This document shows, piece after piece, positions 1-6,151 of a stretch of 37,352 nt of DNA; the stretch's first letter is position 1; each line of letters opens with the position of its first letter. The notes below the pieces were generated by a model. It did no database searches, had not been told where the DNA came from, and was given only the letters and a program-made list of their open reading frames with translations. This stretch comes from a virus. A program made the position numbers and the translations under genes. The DNA is taken from IMG/VR virus record IMGVR_UViG_3300031688_000052, positions 1-37,352 of that record; one strand, 5' to 3'.

Positions 1-166
1 AAAATTAATATCTAAACGACAATTAAAACGTGCTGTAAACCTAGCAGTATCAACATGGAATTTTGAGATACCATTGAAATTTAAGTCAGCATGGAATACT
101 CAAGCAGATATAGAAATCAGATTTAAAACTAAAGATGAGGATAAATATTTCAAGGATAGACCATCA
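1..166. repeat. Left copy of terminal direct repeat
   Basis: Bases 1-166 align without gaps to 37187-37352. The first 126 bases are identical and the last 40 carry 8 mismatches (positions 127, 142, 145, 154, 159 and 164-166). The repeat lies inside the metallopeptidase gene, which becomes one intact frame when the ends are joined. This indicates a circular or circularly permuted unit of about 37,186 bases. Confidence 0.9.
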
Positions 167-565
167 GTGTTGGCATACGCATACTATCCAGGTCAAGCCA
201 AAGTGTCAGGAAAAGTTGTATTCAATGCCTCATACATTTGGGATTTAAAAGGCAAGGGTATCAAAGGAAGTAAAGCCATAAAAAAAGGTCTAGTTGAAAA
301 TGCTTATCCAACTAACATATTGAAAACATATAATCTGTATGCGGTATTGATCCATGAGTTAGGTCATACACTAGGGTTAAAGCATGATATATCAGGTGCT
401 AAAGATGGAGCAGATATTATGGACGCATATTATTCAGTAACCAACTTGGATTTATCTGACAGGGACATATACAGAATCAGAGTAAAATATGGACAAAGAG
501 TGTGGAGCAGATTCATTTGGTATAACATCATTAAACGTTGGCTATCACTAGCCATTAGGCGTTGA
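2..565 (+). CDS. Matrixin-like zinc metallopeptidase (3' part; gene crosses the contig ends)
   Basis: The frame is open from base 2. Joined to 37056-37186 it gives a 231-residue protein starting at ATG 37056. The zinc-binding motif HELGHTLGLKHD (first His about residue 162) is the metzincin HExxHxxGxxHD signature, and DIMDAYY about a dozen residues later fits the Met-turn. The preceding segment with LAYAYYP and GKVVFNASYIWDL resembles the matrixin (M10) core. No signal peptide or membrane segment is visible. The internal TTG at 74 is a poor start because conserved coding continues upstream. Known family role: zinc-dependent endopeptidase. Inferred role: attack on the host surface layer, or virion protein processing. 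Confidence 0.85.
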   Translation, partial: KLISKRQLKRAVNLAVSTWNFEIPLKFKSAWNTQADIEIRFKTKDEDKYFKDRPSVLAYAYYPGQAKVSGKVVFNASYIWDLKGKGIKGSKAIKKGLVENAYPTNILKTYNLYAVLIHELGHTLGLKHDISGAKDGADIMDAYYSVTNLDLSDRDIYRIRVKYGQRVWSRFIWYNIIKRWLSLAIRR

Positions 566-619
566 ATAGGATTTACATTATTTCATCTTTAATCATTATA
601 GCAGTTTACATTATTTATT

Positions 620-817
620 ATGCCTCAAGAACGTGACCTTAAACTATACACAGAAGATCAGGTATGGAAGTTTGTAACACAGGCGATCACTAGAGTGCTA
701 TATGACGCAATAGCAACTCATGAGGCTCATGGTGAACATAGTATTGAAGTTGGTTGGCTAAGAGATTACACTGATAACATAGCAATCACTTTTCCTCGAA
801 TTGATCCAAACCAATGA
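620..817 (+). CDS. Small hypothetical protein (65 aa)
   Basis: Not recognised. A mostly helical 65-residue protein, rich in acidic and aromatic residues (YTEDQVWKFVTQAITRVLYD), with no cysteines or membrane segment. It starts at ATG 620, about 26 bases after a weak TATA-like stretch (594-600), which would fit leaderless translation. It sits alone between the metallopeptidase and the DNA-modification operon. Confidence 0.6.
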   Translation: MPQERDLKLYTEDQVWKFVTQAITRVLYDAIATHEAHGEHSIEVGWLRDYTDNIAITFPRIDPNQ

Positions 818-822
818 CAAGG

Positions 823-830
823 TTTATGAC
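823..830 (+). promoter_or_regulatory. Candidate TATA box for the modification operon
   Basis: TTTATGAC lies 29 bases before ATG 852, the same spacing seen before many other genes here. It would drive the ParB / dioxygenase / glycosyltransferase / deacetylase operon. The box is weaker than others in the window. Confidence 0.35.
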
Positions 831-851
831 TTATGAAATACTGATTTAGAT

Positions 852-1478
852 ATGGTTGTAGATGTTCCAGTGCAAAATATCATAGTTAATGATATTAAAT
901 TTGATGATACAAACCCAAACATACTAACCCCTGAACAAATGATTGCACTCAAATCTACAATGGAAAAATATGGATTTTTAGCACCTGTAATTTTAAACAA
1001 AAATTTAGAAGTAATTGACGGTGAGCATAGAGTTACAGTGTATAAGGAATTAAAAAAAGAAACAATTCCTGCTTATGTGTTAGATATAGATACCATTGAC
1101 AAGAAAATTTTAAGACAATTAATGAACAAGTTAAGAGGTGAGCATGATCCATTCAAAGATAAGGAAGAATTTAAAATGATACATGAGGCAGGGAGATTAA
1201 ATGACTTTACTGATTTACTAGCAGTAAACATAGCAGATTTTGACAAGGTAATTAATCCACCAACTGATAACAATGAAAATAGAGAATCAGAAAAAGTAGA
1301 ATTATCACAAGAAAATTACCTTAACGGAACAATCAAACAAATGATCTTATTCTTTAGCAACGAGGATTATGAAACAATTATGCCAAAATTTGACAAGCAC
1401 ATGAAGGCATTAAACGTTGATAATCATACTGATTTAGTTTTGGAGTTTTTCAAAGAGTATGAAGCAAATCACGCTTGA
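852..1478 (+). CDS. ParB/sulfiredoxin-fold protein, first gene of the base-modification operon
   Basis: The N-terminal half (residues about 8-95) is a ParB/Srx-type domain: LTPEQMIALKSTMEKYGFLAPVILN, then the core motif VIDGEHR (54-60) and a following helix. The C-terminal half is acidic and unassigned. ParB-fold proteins can bind DNA, hydrolyse CTP or act as nucleases. In viruses they often sit beside DNA methylases or base-modifying enzymes. Here the gene overlaps the dioxygenase gene by 20 bases, so the two are probably made together. I infer a DNA-targeting or regulatory role in hypermodification. Plasmid-type partitioning is unlikely because no ParA is seen. Confidence 0.75.
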   Translation: MVVDVPVQNIIVNDIKFDDTNPNILTPEQMIALKSTMEKYGFLAPVILNKNLEVIDGEHRVTVYKELKKETIPAYVLDIDTIDKKILRQLMNKLRGEHDPFKDKEEFKMIHEAGRLNDFTDLLAVNIADFDKVINPPTDNNENRESEKVELSQENYLNGTIKQMILFFSNEDYETIMPKFDKHMKALNVDNHTDLVLEFFKEYEANHA

Positions 1479-2295
1479 ACGTAACAGCTCATTTGAGCCA
1501 AAAGAGTATTTATTAAAAAATGCAACAGATTCAGATTATGAAACATTAATCACTGATAACACGTTAATCAGGGATAAAGATACAGGGGAAATAATAATTG
1601 TTTACATGAAACTAAAGGAAGGTGTAGATGAATTAAGGGAGGCAATTATCAATTTAAAATACAACAAAGGCAGGAGGGCAGGAGGCTTAAAGAGTTATGA
1701 CAAGATATTTGGGTATATGTCTAGAATAGGATTTCAAAACGATTATTGTAGCACAGCAGGTTTCGCAAGAGAATCTCCAAAGAACCATAAGACGGTATGC
1801 GATTATGGCGATAAATTAGGTGATCTGTATAAAGAATATGTCCCAGAAATGTATGATTATCATAGTAAGATAGTAGCAGAAAAAGTAAAACCTGATTGGA
1901 TATTAGGCAATTCTCCATTTACGTCAGGCATTATCAATAAGAATAATCAATTAAATTATCATTATGATAGTGGAAATTTTAAAGACGTATTCAGTAATAT
2001 GATAGCATTTAAGAATAAAATTGAGGGTGGCAGGTTATCATTACCTGAATATAATATTGGATTTGAGATAGCAGATTCATCTGTAACACTCTTTGATGGT
2101 CAAAGAATACTTCATGGAGTAACACCAATCAAATACCTTGCACCTGAATCATATCGATTTTCTATTGTCTATTACAGTTTACAACAGATGTGGAAATGTA
2201 CTTCACCTAAGGAGGAATTGGACAGAATTAAAAAAGTTAAGACAGAAAGAAATCAAAACAGATATAAAAAAATGAAAGACGGTGAAGGTCAATAG
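1459..2295 (+). CDS. TET/JBP-like 2-oxoglutarate/Fe(II) dioxygenase (predicted DNA pyrimidine hydroxylase)
   Basis: The 278-residue protein has the double-stranded beta-helix signature of 2OG/Fe(II) oxygenases: HYD (H168, D170), the second iron ligand H219 in LHGVTPI, and R233 in YRFSIVYY for 2-oxoglutarate. GGRLSLPEYNIGFE (190-203) and the C-terminal YYSLQQMWKC match the pattern I know from phage TET/JBP relatives, as does the N-terminal CSTAGFARE segment (97-105). Members oxidise the methyl group of thymine or 5-methylcytosine in DNA. It is followed by a glycosyltransferase and a deacetylase, so the hydroxyl made here is probably glycosylated. Whether thymine or 5mC is the substrate cannot be read from sequence; no cytosine-5 methylase gene is seen. 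Confidence 0.85.
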   Translation: MKQITLERNSSFEPKEYLLKNATDSDYETLITDNTLIRDKDTGEIIIVYMKLKEGVDELREAIINLKYNKGRRAGGLKSYDKIFGYMSRIGFQNDYCSTAGFARESPKNHKTVCDYGDKLGDLYKEYVPEMYDYHSKIVAEKVKPDWILGNSPFTSGIINKNNQLNYHYDSGNFKDVFSNMIAFKNKIEGGRLSLPEYNIGFEIADSSVTLFDGQRILHGVTPIKYLAPESYRFSIVYYSLQQMWKCTSPKEELDRIKKVKTERNQNRYKKMKDGEGQ

Positions 2296-3224
2296 AATTT
2301 TTACATCTATCAACTCCCAAGTATGGAGGGTGGATAACTTATGCTTCACATTTAATTTTGCGTGACTACCCAAAGCAACATATATTCAAAGTTACAAATA
2401 GACTTGAAAAAAAAACAAGGGACTATGGATTTGGAGTAAAATATCAAAATGTGCCAAAAGAGGCATTAAAAACTTTCACTGATCCTGTCATTATTTCTCT
2501 TGATAGTCATTTCTATGATTGTGTCAAATATCTAAAAGAGCCTACTTTATTTATTCATGACACTGCTGAACCAAGTAAAAAAGAATCAGAATTATATCAA
2601 TCGTTTAAACGTGTATTAACACCAAGAAAAAGTATTGTTAAATTTTTAAAAGAAGAATATAATATTGACGCTGAATATGTAGGCACTCCATTTTATAATT
2701 ACCCAACAGGCACAGCAGAAGTCAAGACAAAAGCAATTTCAATGTGTAGAGTAGAATGGAGGAAAAATCAAGACATTATTTGTAAAGCAAATACTATGTT
2801 AGATACACCTATTGAGATTTGGGGTAAACGCAATCTAATTTATGTTTATCATACGTTGAAAGATTTAGGTTTTGATAAATGGGCAAGGGGTAAAAAAAAT
2901 ACAGGTGCTTATGATATGGATTGGATCACTAGACAAAAATTATTAAACCCTGCTAAATTTTCTATTGACCTGTCAAAATATGTAAGAGATGGGGGTGGAA
3001 CTGACTATGTTTCATTGGAAGCCATACATCATGGCACAGCAGTTGTATTTCATAGGGATTGGGTAAACATTGAAGGATCAATTTGGAAAGAAGGGTATAA
3101 TTGTTTTGCTGTTGAAACTCCAAAAGAGTTAGCAGATTTGATTAAAGAAAATCCTGATATTGAGAACGTTGTAAAGCACTCTAAATCCATTTTAAAACAC
3201 TCTATGGGGTTAAAAGTGATATGA
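2292..3224 (+). CDS. GT-B-type glycosyltransferase, predicted to glycosylate hydroxylated DNA base
   Basis: The C-terminal half has the GT4-like acceptor/donor pattern: a segment starting RVEWRKNQ, then DGGGTDYVSLEAIHHGTAVV with an acidic EAIHHG site, and EGYNCFAV before a final helix. The first TTG (2358) would remove a typical N-terminal nucleotide-fold segment, LHLSTPKYGGWITYASH, which is open upstream. No ATG, GTG or TTG exists there. GGTGA at 2281-2285 followed six bases later by ATA (2292), overlapping the upstream stop as ATAG, is my best start, giving 310 residues. If only canonical starts are allowed the gene is 2358-3224. It overlaps the deacetylase gene by ATGA. Donor sugar unknown; the deacetylase neighbour suggests an N-acetylated sugar. 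Confidence 0.75.
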   Translation: MEFLHLSTPKYGGWITYASHLILRDYPKQHIFKVTNRLEKKTRDYGFGVKYQNVPKEALKTFTDPVIISLDSHFYDCVKYLKEPTLFIHDTAEPSKKESELYQSFKRVLTPRKSIVKFLKEEYNIDAEYVGTPFYNYPTGTAEVKTKAISMCRVEWRKNQDIICKANTMLDTPIEIWGKRNLIYVYHTLKDLGFDKWARGKKNTGAYDMDWITRQKLLNPAKFSIDLSKYVRDGGGTDYVSLEAIHHGTAVVFHRDWVNIEGSIWKEGYNCFAVETPKELADLIKENPDIENVVKHSKSILKHSMGLKVI

Positions 3225-3820
3225 ACGTTTTAGCAGTAGGAGCTCACCCAGATGATTTTGAAGTTGGCTGTTACGGAACGTTAGCACAGCATAATATAGC
3301 AGGTGATAATTTATTTGGATTGACATTATGTTTAGGTGAGCATGGAGGTGATCCAGAAGTTAGAAAATCAGAGTCATTAAAAAGTGCCGATATAATTAAT
3401 ATGAAATTAGAATTTGGACATTTCAAAGATGGTATGATACCATACGATATTACTACAATATCATTTATTGAAAATTTTATTAAGAAACATAATATTGACA
3501 TTGTTTATTCTACTAGCATAAATGAAAGACACCAAGACCATAAGAATATAGGGTTGTCAGTATTAGTAGCAGGAAGAAACATACCAAAAGAGGTATATCA
3601 ATTTGAAACAATATCAACTACAAACGATTTTGATCCAAGAATGTTTAAAGATATTAGTGATGTAATTGAGATTAAAAAACAATGTATTGATCAACATAAA
3701 TCACAAGAGCATAGAACATATATTGAAAATTATGATGTAGTGAATAAATGGAGATCATTAAAACTAGGTTATCCAGAAAGATATTATGAATCATTTGAAA
3801 TTATTAAATTGGTTAAATAG
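3221..3820 (+). CDS. PIG-L/LmbE-family N-acetyl sugar deacetylase
   Basis: The 199-residue protein opens with the family's zinc motif GAHPDD (residues 7-12) and carries the second motif RHQDH (103-107). The length fits the LmbE-like fold. Known members remove acetyl groups from N-acetylglucosaminyl conjugates (GPI, mycothiol, bacillithiol pathways). It overlaps the glycosyltransferase stop as ATGA, so the two are translationally coupled. Inference: after the glycosyltransferase adds GlcNAc or a similar sugar to a hydroxymethyl base, this enzyme exposes a free amine. Acting on a free sugar donor is an alternative. Confidence 0.85.
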   Translation: MNVLAVGAHPDDFEVGCYGTLAQHNIAGDNLFGLTLCLGEHGGDPEVRKSESLKSADIINMKLEFGHFKDGMIPYDITTISFIENFIKKHNIDIVYSTSINERHQDHKNIGLSVLVAGRNIPKEVYQFETISTTNDFDPRMFKDISDVIEIKKQCIDQHKSQEHRTYIENYDVVNKWRSLKLGYPERYYESFEIIKLVK

Positions 3821-3822
3821 AG

Positions 3823-3830
3823 TTTATATT
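3823..3830 (+). promoter_or_regulatory. TATA box of the small-gene operon
   Basis: TTTATATT, 26 bases before the ATG of a six-codon mini-ORF (3849) and 50 before ATG 3873. It would drive the string of overlapping small genes at 3873-5686. Confidence 0.5.
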
Positions 3831-3848
3831 TTTAAGCAAAACGTTGAT

Positions 3849-3869
3849 ATGGATCTCAATATAATATAG
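3849..3869 (+). other. Candidate leaderless mini-ORF (6 aa) before the small-gene operon
   Basis: ATG 3849 starts MDLNII and a stop, three bases before ATG 3873. Its ATG sits where the transcript from the TATA box at 3823 should begin. Possibly a leader that delivers ribosomes to the next gene by re-initiation. A chance ATG cannot be excluded. Confidence 0.25.
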
Positions 3870-3872
3870 GGT

Positions 3873-4058
3873 ATGAAAAGATTAATTTTCCCAGATGAAG
3901 CACTTAATTGTGAGTGTGGATTCAAAGGTAATTTGAAACAAATGGAAAAGCATTTTAAAAACACTTGGACATTTGTAAATTACAGCAGTCCTTTAAGAGT
4001 AGATAAGAATGGTCATTATACCATTGACAATTTTTTCACAAAGAGGGGATTAAATTGA
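3873..4058 (+). CDS. Small hypothetical protein with N-terminal CxC (61 aa)
   Basis: Not recognised. LNCECGF near residue 12 and a histidine in MEKHFKNTW could form half of a zinc site. It is the first gene of a run in which stops and starts overlap; its stop overlaps the TTG of the next gene as TTGA. Confidence 0.55.
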   Translation: MKRLIFPDEALNCECGFKGNLKQMEKHFKNTWTFVNYSSPLRVDKNGHYTIDNFFTKRGLN

Positions 4059-4261
4059 CACCTCAACAAATGGTGATTCAGTTAGAAAAAGTACAAAAAT
4101 TACTAAAACTAGCAGATAATGGGTACAACAGTGGATTATTATTCACATCAAATTGTATCATAGATGGATTAAAAGAGAATTGTGACGAAAAAGGATATTC
4201 ATTAGATGGAGAATATCAAACCATTGGTAGAATAGGTGCCAAAAATGAGAGGTGGAATTAA
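4055..4261 (+). CDS. Small hypothetical protein (68 aa)
   Basis: Not recognised. Predicted helical N-terminus (QQMVIQLEKVQKLLKLADNG). The TTG start is supported by a strong Shine-Dalgarno (AGAGGGG) about eight bases upstream and by overlap with the previous stop. Confidence 0.55.
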   Translation: MTPQQMVIQLEKVQKLLKLADNGYNSGLLFTSNCIIDGLKENCDEKGYSLDGEYQTIGRIGAKNERWN

Positions 4262-4657
4262 TTGAAACCTACTCAATACCTAAAAAGCGTTGGAATAGAC
4301 ATATTTTTAGAAGGTCACAATTCCTACAAATTAGCCTCAATGGGCTATATGGACTTGACAGTGGAATCCTGGCAAGAGGGTAAATACACAATAGTATCAA
4401 TGTGTCACTATGGTGAGCCACAAAATGGAGATTCTATGAAAGATCCAGATGTATTGTTCCAAGTAGAAAGAATCACAGATCAATCATGGACACAAACTAA
4501 TAGAGAACAGATAACATATAGAGAAATCCAAATGGATTACACAAACTATTATTCAGTGGATCACGCAGAAATCAAAGACTTTATGGAAAATACTTGGGTT
4601 GATAATCTAATCCAACAAGGTCATAAAGTCTATGAAAAGGATATTGAAACACAATGA
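4262..4657 (+). CDS. Hypothetical protein with DUF6908-like core (131 aa)
   Basis: The centre reads HYGEPQNGDSMKDPDVLFQV, resembling the 'H-Y..-NGD-.-DPD-.F' core I associate with DUF6908-type proteins of unknown function; this is a weak match by memory. It starts at TTG 4262 with GAGGTGG (4249-4255) as ribosome-binding site. It abuts the previous stop and overlaps the next gene by ATGA. Confidence 0.6.
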   Translation: MKPTQYLKSVGIDIFLEGHNSYKLASMGYMDLTVESWQEGKYTIVSMCHYGEPQNGDSMKDPDVLFQVERITDQSWTQTNREQITYREIQMDYTNYYSVDHAEIKDFMENTWVDNLIQQGHKVYEKDIETQ

Positions 4658-4857
4658 AAAGAGGATTTACAGAAAAAGCCTTTAGGATATATCTAGACCA
4701 ATTAAACCCTAAAGGAATACAATTAAAGCATGAAGATGATTGGTTTAAAGACGCATGGGATTTTCAAAAGAAATCCAATACAACATACAGAACCATGTAT
4801 AATGAATGGTTAGACATGAATGAAAAAGATGGCTTTGATACAGGGAATTATGTATAA
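4654..4857 (+). CDS. Small hypothetical protein (67 aa)
   Basis: Not recognised. A charged, aromatic-rich protein with no cysteines (DDWFKDAWDFQKKS). ATG overlaps the upstream stop; the stop overlaps the next ATG. Confidence 0.55.
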   Translation: MKRGFTEKAFRIYLDQLNPKGIQLKHEDDWFKDAWDFQKKSNTTYRTMYNEWLDMNEKDGFDTGNYV

Positions 4858-5015
4858 TGATGCACATCTGTGATCAATGCGTTGGTAGATATGATTGTGG
4901 ATATGGCAATCCATGTTCTAGTCATGGTGAACAAATATGGTGTTCAGATAAGTGTAAGGAAGCATGGTTTGATGATATATTCCAAGCAAATCTAAAAGAG
5001 GGATTAAAACAATGA
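4857..5015 (+). CDS. Tiny zinc-ribbon-like protein (52 aa)
   Basis: Two close ATGs (4857 and 4860) begin a 52-residue protein. It has CDQC near the start, CGYGNPC in the middle and CSDKC further on, enough cysteines for one or two zinc knuckles. Start and stop overlap both neighbours. Its DCGYGNPCS segment is nearly repeated in the protein at 5125 (DCGYGDPCSS), so the two are probably paralogues. Function unknown; protein or nucleic-acid binding is typical of such ribbons. Confidence 0.6.
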   Translation: MMHICDQCVGRYDCGYGNPCSSHGEQIWCSDKCKEAWFDDIFQANLKEGLKQ

Positions 5016-5128
5016 AACCAACATACAAAGAAGCCAAAAAAGCATACAAAGTATATCAATCAGGTATGAGTAATGGTGGAGAGTTTTGGGAGATTTTAGC
5101 AGAATATTTCAAAGGAGATAAAGAATGA
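5012..5128 (+). CDS. Tiny hypothetical protein (38 aa)
   Basis: A 38-residue frame of lysine/tyrosine-rich helix then GGEFWEILAEYFKGDKE. It overlaps both neighbours by four bases and has GAGGG upstream. Not recognised. Confidence 0.5.
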   Translation: MKPTYKEAKKAYKVYQSGMSNGGEFWEILAEYFKGDKE

Positions 5129-5268
5129 GTGACCATAATTGCAGAACGTGTGGAGGAAGATTTGACTGTGGCTATGGTGATCCATGTAGTAGTAAATGGC
5201 AAAGAATAGACTGTCCATTATGTCTAGCAGATTATATCAAAATGGGTAGAATTGAGGACTTGAAATGA
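5125..5268 (+). CDS. Tiny zinc-ribbon-like protein (47 aa)
   Basis: Cysteines occur as CRTCGGRFDCGYGDPC and CPLC, giving a treble-clef or double-knuckle pattern. It shares the DCGYG(D/N)PCS segment with the protein at 4857, suggesting duplication. AGGAGA ribosome-binding site; stop overlaps the next ATG. Confidence 0.6.
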   Translation: MSDHNCRTCGGRFDCGYGDPCSSKWQRIDCPLCLADYIKMGRIEDLK

Positions 5269-5363
5269 TATATAATTCTGACAGCCCAAAATGTTTTTAC
5301 TGTGGAAAACAATTTACAAGGACAGCAAACAAGAACAAACATGAGGATATAAAACATGAGTAG
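5265..5363 (+). CDS. Single C2H2 zinc-finger microprotein (32 aa)
   Basis: The whole protein is little more than one finger. CFYC is followed by twelve residues, then HEDIKH, giving C-x2-C-x12-H-x4-H, the classical C2H2 spacing, with an aromatic F in the usual hydrophobic place. Such single fingers are known as DNA- or protein-binding factors in archaea and their viruses. It overlaps both neighbours in the operon. Confidence 0.6.
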   Translation: MIYNSDSPKCFYCGKQFTRTANKNKHEDIKHE

Positions 5364-5589
5364 CCTACCACCTGGAATAACAGATAGTATGTTAGAAGGG
5401 AGTGATGATCCATGTGCAAGATGTGGTCACGTTTGGTCAGAACATCTAGATGAGGAAGATTATGTGTATGACGCAGAAGGATATGTAGTAACAGCCTGTA
5501 ACAATAAATATTGTGACGGTTGTGAGGGATATTTAGATGGTGAATATGAGCCTTGGCGACCTGATACATTGGAAGAATATAATGCCTAG
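5356..5589 (+). CDS. Acidic zinc-binding protein (77 aa)
   Basis: Cysteine pairs CARCGHVWSEH, then CNNKYCDGC, in an acidic background; the first cluster plus H resembles a zinc knuckle. GAGGA lies before the ATG. It overlaps the genes on both sides by eight bases. Role unknown. Confidence 0.6.
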   Translation: MSSLPPGITDSMLEGSDDPCARCGHVWSEHLDEEDYVYDAEGYVVTACNNKYCDGCEGYLDGEYEPWRPDTLEEYNA

Positions 5590-5686
5590 GTGTAATCAAT
5601 GTAAAGGCAGAGGCAGTACACCTACATATAACAAGAATCTGGACAGGCTAAAGTGTACAAAGTGTAGAGGCGTTGGTTGTTTATGA
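5582..5686 (+). CDS. DnaJ-type zinc-repeat microprotein (34 aa)
   Basis: Contains two CxxCxGxG repeats (CNQCKGRG and CTKCRGVG), the motif of the DnaJ central zinc domain, in only 34 residues. It ends the run of small overlapping genes. Binding to unfolded protein or an adaptor role is possible but unproved. Confidence 0.6.
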   Translation: MPRCNQCKGRGSTPTYNKNLDRLKCTKCRGVGCL

Positions 5687-5728
5687 TAGAATTAGTTACT
5701 TAATGATAGTTTTTGCAACAATTTACTA

Positions 5729-6151
5729 ATGCTTAATGATACTGAAACTTTAGTAATACAAACAACACGCATGAGATTAAAGGGAAAAGAGGCACTTGCG
5801 TATCTATCAGCACATGGGACTAACATTACAATACAGCATTACTATAAAGTCAAAAGTAAATTAGATTCTGAAAAACTAAATCGATTGAATGAGATAGGAC
5901 AATATGGATTTGTAGATCAACACTTGGAACGTATAGATAACTTGGAGTTGGTTCAAGAGTTATTATGGAAAAATTATTGGAAGGTTCATTTAGGTAAACC
6001 TGATACAGCGTTAAGAATACTAAGAGAAATTAGAGAGATTCAGCCATACCTATCGGCTTATTACGAAGCAACTAAACATATCATACAGAAGGATCATGGA
6101 CAAGGAAGTATCAATTTATCCAGTTTGGGAACAACAGCAGAAAGAACATGA
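5729..6151 (+). CDS. Terminase small subunit-like protein
   Basis: 140 residues, with a helix-turn-helix-like region near residues 20-45 (KGKEALAYLSAHG...QHYYKVKSKL) and long C-terminal helices. It overlaps the large terminase gene by 56 bases, the usual TerS position. The call rests on context, size and the HTH-like segment, not on a clear family motif. TerS proteins recognise viral DNA for packaging. Confidence 0.6.
   Translation: MLNDTETLVIQTTRMRLKGKEALAYLSAHGTNITIQHYYKVKSKLDSEKLNRLNEIGQYGFVDQHLERIDNLELVQELLWKNYWKVHLGKPDTALRILREIREIQPYLSAYYEATKHIIQKDHGQGSINLSSLGTTAERT

Noticed and set aside
852-1478. ParB as plasmid-type partition system
   Set aside because: No ParA ATPase or centromere-like repeats lie beside it, and it overlaps a DNA-modifying enzyme gene.
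5297-5599. Minus-strand frame of 100 codons in the zinc-microprotein cluster
   Set aside because: It is His/Leu-rich, as expected for the complement of Asp/Glu-rich plus-strand genes, and opposes well-coupled small genes.
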